From contig DWZK01000093.1 of NCBI GenBank assembly GCA_019117605.1, positions 1-44,264 of the forward strand: a DNA stretch of 44,264 bases, given 5' to 3'. The notes beneath the pieces are model-generated. The model saw only the letters and a program-made list of their open reading frames with translations. It did no database searches and was not told where the DNA came from. How positions within the stretch are numbered: the stretch's first letter is position 1; each line of letters begins with the position of its first letter. Below, in pieces: positions 37,533 through 44,264 of the stretch. The translations under genes were made by a program, and so were the position numbers. Origin of the DNA: Candidatus Intestinimonas stercoravium (GTDB lineage Bacteria; Bacillota; Clostridia; Oscillospirales; Oscillospiraceae).

Positions 37533-38930
37533 TCAGCCCTGTTCCAGGCGTCCGGCGATGACCTGGGCCACCTTGACGCCGGAGGCGCCGGCCTGGGCCA
37601 GGCCCCGGGTGATGCCCGCTCCGTCGCCGATGGCGAAGAAGCGTGGGAGGGCGGTCTCCAGCTCGCCGGAGAGGGCCAGCCGGGAGGAGTAGAACTTGAC
37701 CTCCGCGCCGTAGAGCAGGGTGTCGTAATTGGCGGTGCCCGGGGCCAGCTTGTCCAGCTGGTAGATCATCTCGATGATGTTGTCCAGCTGCCGCTTGGGC
37801 AGGGCCAGGGACAGGTCGCCGGGCACGGCGGCGGTGAGGGTGGGCCGGGTGAAGGACTGGCGCATCCGGTGCTCGTTGGTGCGCACCCCCTTCACCAGAT
37901 CCCCGAAGCGCTGCACCAGCACGCCGCCGGAGAGCATGTTGGACAGGGAGGCGATATGCTTGCCGTAGCGGTAGGGCTCGTTGAAGGGCTCTGTGAACCG
38001 GTTGGACACCAGCAGGGCGAAGTTGGTGTTCTCGCTCTGAAGGGCGGGGTCCGCGTAGGAGTGGCCGTTGACGGTATTGATGCCCTCCACGTTCTCCGCC
38101 ACCACATGGCCGTAGGGGTTCATGCAGAAGGTGCGCACCTGGTCGCCGTACTGCTTGGTGCGGTAGACCAGCTTGGACTCGTAGACCACGCTGGTGATGT
38201 GCTCGAACACACGGGCGGGCAGCTCCACCCGGACGCCGATATCCACCTGGTTGTTGATGAGGGAGAGGCCCAGGCCCTTGCACTGGTCGGCGAACCACTC
38301 CGCGCCCGAGCGGCCCGGAGCGGCGACGAGCCAGTCGCAGGAGATCTCGCCGCCCTGCTCCAGCTCCAGACGGTAGCCGCCGTCCGCAGTGTGGATGGCG
38401 GCCACAGCGGTGTGGAAGCGGAACTCGATCCGGGGCTTCAGGTCCTCATAGATGTTCTGGAGGATCTTCAGGTTCTTCTCCGTGCCCAGGTGCTTGCACC
38501 GGGCCTGAAGCAGGTGGAGGTCGAACTCCAGGGCCTTCTTGGCCAGGTCACGGGCCTGCGGGGTGTCGGTGGAGTACATCTCGGTGGTGGCGCCGTGGGC
38601 GACGTTGATCGAGTCCACATACTCGATGAGCTCCATCACCTCGCCGGCGGGCATGAAGTCGGTGAGCCAGCCGCCGAAGGCGGTGGTGAAGTTGAACTTC
38701 CCGTCGGAGAAGGCCCCGGCCCCGCCGAAGCCGCACATGGTGCCGCACACCTTGCACTGGATGCAGTCCCGCACCTTGCCGGCCACGATGGGACAGCTCC
38801 GGCTGTAGATGTCCGCCCCCTGCTCCAGCACCACGACCCGGAGGCCGGGGCAGCGCCGGATGAGCTCATAGCCCGCATAGATCCCCGCCTCTCCGCAGCC
38901 GATGATCGCCACGTCGTATCTCTCGTTCAT
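37533..38930 (-). CDS. FAD-dependent oxidoreductase
   Basis: Start MNERYDVAIIGCGEAGIYAGYELIRRCPGLRVVVLEQG; GFGGAGAFSDGKFN; FFAIGDGAGITRGLAQAGASGV. Confidence 0.88.
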   Translation of the reverse strand: MNERYDVAIIGCGEAGIYAGYELIRRCPGLRVVVLEQGADIYSRSCPIVAGKVRDCIQCKVCGTMCGFGGAGAFSDGKFNFTTAFGGWLTDFMPAGEVMELIEYVDSINVAHGATTEMYSTDTPQARDLAKKALEFDLHLLQARCKHLGTEKNLKILQNIYEDLKPRIEFRFHTAVAAIHTADGGYRLELEQGGEISCDWLVAAPGRSGAEWFADQCKGLGLSLINNQVDIGVRVELPARVFEHITSVVYESKLVYRTKQYGDQVRTFCMNPYGHVVAENVEGINTVNGHSYADPALQSENTNFALLVSNRFTEPFNEPYRYGKHIASLSNMLSGGVLVQRFGDLVKGVRTNEHRMRQSFTRPTLTAAVPGDLSLALPKRQLDNIIEMIYQLDKLAPGTANYDTLLYGAEVKFYSSRLALSGELETALPRFFAIGDGAGITRGLAQAGASGVKVAQVIAGRLEQG

Positions 38931-39130
38931 GTGTTCCGCTCCTTTGCGTGTCCGTCTCCCGGGGAAGGATGTCTCTTCCGGGGAGGGATAGATGACATAT
39001 CTCTTCCATTTTAGTATACCAAAAAAACAGAGAGGACAAAAGGAGAAAAATTTTTTGGCGCCGAGGGAACTTTCCCCGCCGGCCGCCGTCAAAGGGAGAG
39101 GAAACGATAAGAAAGCAAAGGAGATCAGCT

Positions 39131-39934
39131 ATGAAACGTATCTTTACTGCAGCCCTTGCCATGGGCATGGTCCTCTCCCTGGGCGCCTCCGCCCTGGCCG
39201 CCGGGAGCTACAGCGGCTCCATCACCGTCAACGGCACGGCGGTGGACACCGCCTCCCTCCCCGCAGCCCCCGCCGGGGCCACCTATGTGCCCCTGCGCAC
39301 GGTGGCCGAGGCCGACTACGGCTTTGCCGACTGGTATCCCGAGGAGGGCCGCTCCTTCTTCTCCCTGGATGCCAACAGCATCTATGTGGACTGCGCCACC
39401 GGCGCGATCGAGGTCAACGATCAGACCGTGAGCGGGATGAACGCCGTCTTCGTCCAGGGCGTCACCTATGTGCCCGTGGGCCTGTTCGACCGGCTGGAGG
39501 GCTACACCGCCACGGTCACCGGCGCTGACATCGCCATCGCCACCCCCAACGGGGAGGCCCTCACCAAGCTGGCCCGGCAGATCATCGACACCGTGGGCAT
39601 GGGCGCCTCCATCAAGCAGGACGCCGCCGGCATGGAGTCCTTCTACGGCATCCCCGCCGACTGCTTTGAAGAAGCGATAGGCTTCTTCCCCATGATGATC
39701 AGCGCGGACACCGTGGTGATCGGCAAGGTGGCCCCCGGCAAGATGGACGCGGCCAAGGAGGCCCTGGAGGCCCAGCGGGCCGCCACCCAGCAGAGCTTCG
39801 AGCAGTATCTGCCCGGGCCCCTGGAGGTGGCCAAGAACGGCCAGGTGGTCACCAGCGGCGACTACATCATGCTCATCCTCTCCAGTGACAACGACACCGC
39901 CATCGACCTGTTCCAGGCGGGCGTGCAGGGCTGA
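39131..39934 (+). CDS. secreted stalk-domain protein with DUF4358-like C-terminal domain
   Basis: Signal peptide MKRIFTAALAMGMVLSLGASALAAG; TYVPLRTVAEADYGFADWYPEEGRSFFSLDANSI; C-terminal GIPADCFEEAIGFFPMMISADTVVIGKV. Confidence 0.78.
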   Translation: MKRIFTAALAMGMVLSLGASALAAGSYSGSITVNGTAVDTASLPAAPAGATYVPLRTVAEADYGFADWYPEEGRSFFSLDANSIYVDCATGAIEVNDQTVSGMNAVFVQGVTYVPVGLFDRLEGYTATVTGADIAIATPNGEALTKLARQIIDTVGMGASIKQDAAGMESFYGIPADCFEEAIGFFPMMISADTVVIGKVAPGKMDAAKEALEAQRAATQQSFEQYLPGPLEVAKNGQVVTSGDYIMLILSSDNDTAIDLFQAGVQG

Positions 39935-39962
39935 GCCCTCCCCGCGATACGGCGGGAGACAG

Positions 39963-40212
39963 AAAAGACAGGGGCGGACATCCAAACGGATGTCCGCCCC
40001 TGTCTCAGCCTGTCGAAGAAGTGGTACAACGCTGGAGAAGCAGCGGGGGGATAGTGTGAAAGGGGGGCGGTGAGCCCCCACTTTCGCGTACAGTCGGGAA
40101 CATTTTGACGCAAGTCAAAATGTCAGACAGCGTGTCAAAAAAGTCCAAATGGACTTTTTTGACACGCTGAGACAGGGGCGGACATCCAAACGGATGTCCG
40201 CCCCTGTCTTTT
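39963..40212. repeat. palindrome-dense non-coding element bounded by 47-bp inverted repeats (MITE-like candidate)
   Basis: IRs 39963..40009 and 40166..40212, each itself a 17-bp-arm hairpin; inner hairpins 40100..40123 and 40128..40169. Confidence 0.75.
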
Positions 40213-40223
40213 CCATGGTGTGG

Positions 40224-41051
40224 TCAGACCTGGAACTGCGCCCCCGCGCCGATCCAGCGGATGCGGTCCCCCATGGTCCTCTTCAGTCCCTCGAAGCCGG
40301 CGGGCCCGGTACAGTGACAGGTGTAGTAGGTGGTGCCGGGATAGCGGAGCAGGGCGCCGGCGATGGCGTCCAGGGTCTCCTGGGGCACACAGCCGCCGTC
40401 CCGGGGGTTGGAGAGGTGGAAACCGCCGATCACCGCGTCCATGGGCCGGCCGGCCAGCTCCACGGCCCGCTCCAGGATGTTCAGGATGCCCCGGTGGGCG
40501 CAGCCTGCGATCAGTACGGCGGTGTCCCCCTCCTGGTAGAGCAGGTCCTGCTCGTGGAGGAATGGGTCGGGCCGCAGGTCCTCCGCCGTGCCGGTGAGGA
40601 GGGTATTCTGGGTCTGGGGCCGGAGCTTGTCCCCGGGGACCGAGGAGAAGATCGTGAAGCCCCCCTCCAGGACCTGGTCGCCGGTGAGGAGGACCACCCG
40701 GGGCTCTCCCCGCAGGGCGGGGTCCAGCCCGATGGGCTCCACCTTCCCGCTGGCGCGCCTGGTGAAATGGGGCTCCAGAGCGGCGGCCTGCATGTATACC
40801 TTTGCCCTGGGGCAGGCGTCCAGGAAGGCCCGAAGGCCGCCGCCGTGGTCGTTGTGTCCGTGGGAGAGGACCGCGAAGTCCACGTCCGCCAGGTCCAGGC
40901 CCAGCCGCGCGGCGTTCTCCAGGAAGAGGCCGCTGGCGCCGGTGTCGAAGAGCACCTTGTGTCCGGGGGTGGTGAGGTACAGGCTCAGACCGTGCTCGCA
41001 GGAAAAGGAAGCGGAAGAGACGCTGTCATCCATCAAGACTGAGATCTGCAT
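40224..41051 (-). CDS. MBL-fold metallo-hydrolase
   Basis: Start MQISVLMDDSVSSASFSCEHGLSLYLTTPGHKVLFDTGASG; LSHGHNDHGGGLRAF; AGCAHRGILNILERA; GGFHLSNP. Confidence 0.9.
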   Translation of the reverse strand: MQISVLMDDSVSSASFSCEHGLSLYLTTPGHKVLFDTGASGLFLENAARLGLDLADVDFAVLSHGHNDHGGGLRAFLDACPRAKVYMQAAALEPHFTRRASGKVEPIGLDPALRGEPRVVLLTGDQVLEGGFTIFSSVPGDKLRPQTQNTLLTGTAEDLRPDPFLHEQDLLYQEGDTAVLIAGCAHRGILNILERAVELAGRPMDAVIGGFHLSNPRDGGCVPQETLDAIAGALLRYPGTTYYTCHCTGPAGFEGLKRTMGDRIRWIGAGAQFQV

Positions 41052-41136
41052 CGAAGTTACCTCCTTGGGCGGGGCTGCCGCCACTCGTCACGCCCATTAT
41101 ACCACGGACCGCGCGCACCTTCCACCGGTTTTGGGG

Positions 41137-41895
41137 CTACCGGGCCCAGTGGGCCACCGCGTCCCGCAGGAAGCGGGCGCAGCCGGGGACGTCCCGGTCG
41201 TAGTATGCGGTGAAGCGGGGGTCCGCCACATAGAGCTCCGCCAGCCCTCTGTGCTTGGCCGGGTCGTAGGGCCCTCCCGTAGCGGTGAGCCACTGGCGGT
41301 GGAGGGCGGCGATCTCCTGTCCCGCCCCGCTCTCGGGAGAGAGGGCGGACTGCACCGCCGCCTCCAGACGGCGCTGGATCTCGCCGCCCAGCCGGGACCA
41401 CTCCCGGTACTGGGACTGGGTCAGGCCCATCACGGCGGCGTGGGCCTCGTCTACCGGGGCGTCGCCGTATCGCGCCCGGATCTCCCGGCCGTAGGTGTCC
41501 TCGTTCCACGCCACGGCCCGCTGTTTGAATACCTCGAATTTCTGCTCGTCGTTCATGATCTCATCCCTTTCCTGTGCCCGGATGGTGTCCTTCACCGACC
41601 GGATCAGGCCGTCGAGCCGGGCCCGCTCCGCCTCCAGCGCGGCCAGGTGGCTGCGCAGGGCGGCCAGGCGGTCGAAGGCGGGGTCGTCCAGGCACGCTTT
41701 GATCTGGGAGAGCCCCACCCCCAGGGCCCGGTAATAGAGGATGTCCTGGAGCCGGTCCACCTCCGCCGGGCCGTAGTAGCGGTGACCGCTCTCCGCGGTG
41801 CGGCTGGGCTTCAGCAGGCCGATCTGGTCATACCAGCGCAGTGTCCGGGTGGTGGTCCCGGACAGGCGCGCGAGGACTTGGATCGAATATTCCAC
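41137..41895 (-). CDS. MerR family regulator with TipAS-type effector domain
   Basis: MEYSIQVLARLSGTTTRTLRWYDQIGLLKPSRTAESGHRYYGPAEVDRLQDIL; C-terminal TipAS-like domain. Confidence 0.9.
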   Translation of the reverse strand: MEYSIQVLARLSGTTTRTLRWYDQIGLLKPSRTAESGHRYYGPAEVDRLQDILYYRALGVGLSQIKACLDDPAFDRLAALRSHLAALEAERARLDGLIRSVKDTIRAQERDEIMNDEQKFEVFKQRAVAWNEDTYGREIRARYGDAPVDEAHAAVMGLTQSQYREWSRLGGEIQRRLEAAVQSALSPESGAGQEIAALHRQWLTATGGPYDPAKHRGLAELYVADPRFTAYYDRDVPGCARFLRDAVAHWAR

Positions 41896-42179
41896 AGGGC
41901 ATATCTCCTCCTTGGGCGCATCTTCGGGGCCGCGGCCGGCCGCATCCGGGCCCCTATGGACAGTGTAGCAGTTGACGCAGCGGCAGAGTCAAGAGGGAAG
42001 ATCCGACCTCTTTCGCCAAAAGGGGATATCTGATATACTGGATGTCCAGCGGGCCGGAGCGGGGGCTCCGGCCGGGCCCGGCCTGCGCGAAAAAAACAAG
42101 CACTGTCGCGAGGCGGGCAGGGGGGGAGGTGGAGCATATCACGCCTGCCGACCATTTGAAAGAAAGGAAGCATGACAGA

Positions 42180-43025
42180 ATGAAAGAGATCGATGTGAAA
42201 CGGGCCGTGGCGGCAGCCCTCCTGTTGGTGGCGGGGCTCCTCTCCTTCTTCGTCGTGGCTGGGATCACCTCCTCCACGGACTTCCATGCGGAGAGCATCG
42301 CGGCGCTGGAGGAGAAGCAGACCACCGCCATGGGGCTCACCGCCGCCTCCGCTGCGGCATCCACGGCCCTCACCCTCATCCCGGGGGACGCGGCCAACCC
42401 CATCGCGGAGAAGCTGGCGGACCTGAGCGCCTCCTTCCTGGTGGTGCTCTGCGCCATCCTGCTGGAGAAATACCTGCTGACCATGACCTGCTATGTGGCC
42501 TTCCAGTGGCTGATCCCGATCCTGTGCGGCCTGGGCATCGCATACCTGTTCCTGGGCTGGACGGGGCTGAAGGTGCTGGCGGTGAAGCTGGCCATCCTCA
42601 GCCTGGCCCTGGTGGCGGCGATCCCGACCAGCGTGAAGGTCTCCGCCATGATCGAGGATACCTATCAGGCGTCTATAGAGGCCACCATCGAGAACGCCCA
42701 GAACGCCGCCTCGGAGGTGGAGGAGGCCGCCGGGGAAGAGGGGGCCGATGAAGAGGGCTTCCTCTCCGGGCTCCTGGACAAGGTGACCGGCGCGGCCTCC
42801 GCTGTCACCGATAAGCTGGGGGACCTGGTGAACGGCTTCATGGAGGCCCTGGCGGTCATGCTGGTCACCACCTGCCTTATCCCGATCCTGGTATTCGTAT
42901 TCTTCCTGTGGCTGGTGAAGCTGCTGTTTTCCGTAGAGCTGCCGGTGAGCTTTAAAGGAACCTGGCAGGGCGTAAGACATACAGTTTTTACTGGAAGCGG
43001 GCATAAAAACGGCGGCGGGCAGTAA
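42180..43025 (+). CDS. hypothetical multi-pass membrane protein
   Basis: Start MKEIDVKRAVAAALLLVAGLLSFFVVAGI after AGAAAGGAAG RBS; several TM segments and an acidic loop. Confidence 0.75.
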   Translation: MKEIDVKRAVAAALLLVAGLLSFFVVAGITSSTDFHAESIAALEEKQTTAMGLTAASAAASTALTLIPGDAANPIAEKLADLSASFLVVLCAILLEKYLLTMTCYVAFQWLIPILCGLGIAYLFLGWTGLKVLAVKLAILSLALVAAIPTSVKVSAMIEDTYQASIEATIENAQNAASEVEEAAGEEGADEEGFLSGLLDKVTGAASAVTDKLGDLVNGFMEALAVMLVTTCLIPILVFVFFLWLVKLLFSVELPVSFKGTWQGVRHTVFTGSGHKNGGGQ

Positions 43026-43065
43026 AGAAGGCAGCGCCTGACCGCGGCCATTGACATAGCGACAG

Positions 43066-43107
43066 GGACAAGAAGGCCTGCGGCGATCGCCGCAGGCCTT
43101 CTTGTCC
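43066..43107. terminator. bidirectional terminator, perfect 42-bp palindrome between convergent genes
   Basis: GGACAAGAAGGCCTGCGGCGATCGCCGCAGGCCTTCTTGTCC. Confidence 0.75.
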
Positions 43108-43138
43108 TGCTCTCTATGTTTTTTCTGCCTTTACGCCG

Positions 43139-44068
43139 TCAGGGGCGGGGCTGGATCTCGGCGGCCAGGATCTCCTCCTTGCGGTCCAGCAGCTCAGGCC
43201 CCTCCAGGGCGGCGAAGAGCGCGTCGGTCCCCAGCCGGTCGATGGCGGCGCCCAGCCGCTCCTTCTGCCAGGCGTTCTTCCGGAACCAGAGCATGGTCTT
43301 CTCCAGCAGGGGGAAGATCTCCTCCCGGCCAACCAGGCGGGGGTAGGGGGTGCCCATGCGGGTGGACTTGCCCCAGGTGCCGCCCACATAGATCTGATAG
43401 AGGGTGTCGCTGCCGGTGACCGCGCCGAAGGGGCACTTGGTGGCGCAGACGCCGCAGGTCTTGCACCGGGCGGAGTCGATGGACACCTTGCCCTCCTGAA
43501 GGGAGGCGGCCTTCACCGGGCAGCGGGCCTCCACCTGACAGACCTTGCAGCCCCGGCACTTCTCCAGGTCGATGTGGGGGACCCGGTGGCCCTCCACGCC
43601 GAAGTCGTTGAGGCTGGGCTTCATGCAGCTGTTGGGGCAGCCGCCCACAGCGATCTTGAACTTGTGGGGGAGGGACACGGAGCCCCAGTCCAGATAATAG
43701 CGCTCGTGGAGCTCCCTGCCCAGGGCCTGGGTATCGTAATTGCCGTAGATGCAGGTGGTGCCCTTGCAGGCGGTGACGGGGCGCACCTTGGCCCCGGTGC
43801 CGCCGAAGTAGAGATCGTGCGCCGCGGCGAAGGCCACCGCCTCGTCGATCTGCTCGTAGGGGATGCCCACGATCTCAGCGGCGAGGCGGGAGGTGAAGGC
43901 GATCTTGCCGTTGCCGAACCGGCGCGCGAGCTCGGCCACGGCGGAGAGGTCCTCCGCGGTGAATACGCTGCCGGCCGGCACGATGCGGCCGGAGAAGCAC
44001 TCGGTGCCCCGGTTGATCAGGAATCCCATCCCCTTGACGCGGGCGATATCTGCCGGTCTCAATGCCAT
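43139..44068 (-). CDS. nitrite/sulfite reductase-like [4Fe-4S] protein (AsrC-like)
   Basis: Start MALRPADIARVKGMGFLINRG; ACKGTTCIYGNYDTQALG, VGGCPNSCMKPSLNDFGVEG, two ferredoxin-type CxxCxxxC motifs. Confidence 0.85.
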   Translation of the reverse strand: MALRPADIARVKGMGFLINRGTECFSGRIVPAGSVFTAEDLSAVAELARRFGNGKIAFTSRLAAEIVGIPYEQIDEAVAFAAAHDLYFGGTGAKVRPVTACKGTTCIYGNYDTQALGRELHERYYLDWGSVSLPHKFKIAVGGCPNSCMKPSLNDFGVEGHRVPHIDLEKCRGCKVCQVEARCPVKAASLQEGKVSIDSARCKTCGVCATKCPFGAVTGSDTLYQIYVGGTWGKSTRMGTPYPRLVGREEIFPLLEKTMLWFRKNAWQKERLGAAIDRLGTDALFAALEGPELLDRKEEILAAEIQPRP

Positions 44069-44264
44069 ATAGACCATCCTTTTTCTCTTTTTTCCACCGC
44101 CGCGCGGGCGGAGGTGAGGGAGGCCATTATATCTCACTCAGGGGGAAAAGACAAGAAAAATGTAAGACGCATCTCTCTTTCCCACATGGGACAAGGGGAC
44201 GCTGACGGCGAAGGGAAGAGGCCGGAGCAGAGAAAAATTTCCCGGAAAGGAAAGTTTGTAGGGA

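Noticed and set aside
1-44264. tRNA, rRNA or phage structural genes
   Set aside because: None recognised on either strand

Overview
GC-rich Firmicutes-type window (sporulation genes yqfC/yqfD and a SpoVT module; probably an anaerobic Clostridia/Oscillospiraceae-like genome). Bases 1 to about 25.1 kb hold a mostly minus-strand acyl-CoA catabolic cluster: four acyl-CoA dehydrogenases (one truncated by the window edge), three family III CoA-transferases, two MaoC hydratases, enoyl-CoA hydratase, 3-hydroxyacyl-CoA dehydrogenase, NfnAB, a GntP-like permease, a DUF5058-type membrane protein pair with an M20 peptidase and LysR regulator, a TetR regulator, a superoxide-reductase-like protein, two nitroreductases, and a B12-dependent acyl-CoA mutase (large subunit, B12 subunit, MeaB chaperone). 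By my manual alignment the mutase has lost the usual substrate-pocket residues. At 25.3-28.0 kb is a serine recombinase whose reading frame runs directly into the C-terminal part of a SpoVT-like protein. Beyond it, DNA looks more GC-rich and housekeeping-like: PhoH, YqfD, YqfC, a repeat-bearing SLH/GH3 glycosidase broken by an apparent 1-bp frameshift, MnmE, an FAD oxidoreductase, a DUF4358-like protein, an MBL hydrolase, a MerR/TipAS regulator and a sulfite-reductase-like protein. Non-coding highlights: a candidate ~360-nt RNA near 28.1-28.45 kb with a strong promoter, a ~250-bp palindrome-dense element bounded by 47-bp inverted repeats at 39.96-40.21 kb, and a palindromic motif placed at the same distance from putative -10 boxes of the two main catabolic operons. 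All calls are by reading the sequence; no database search was run.
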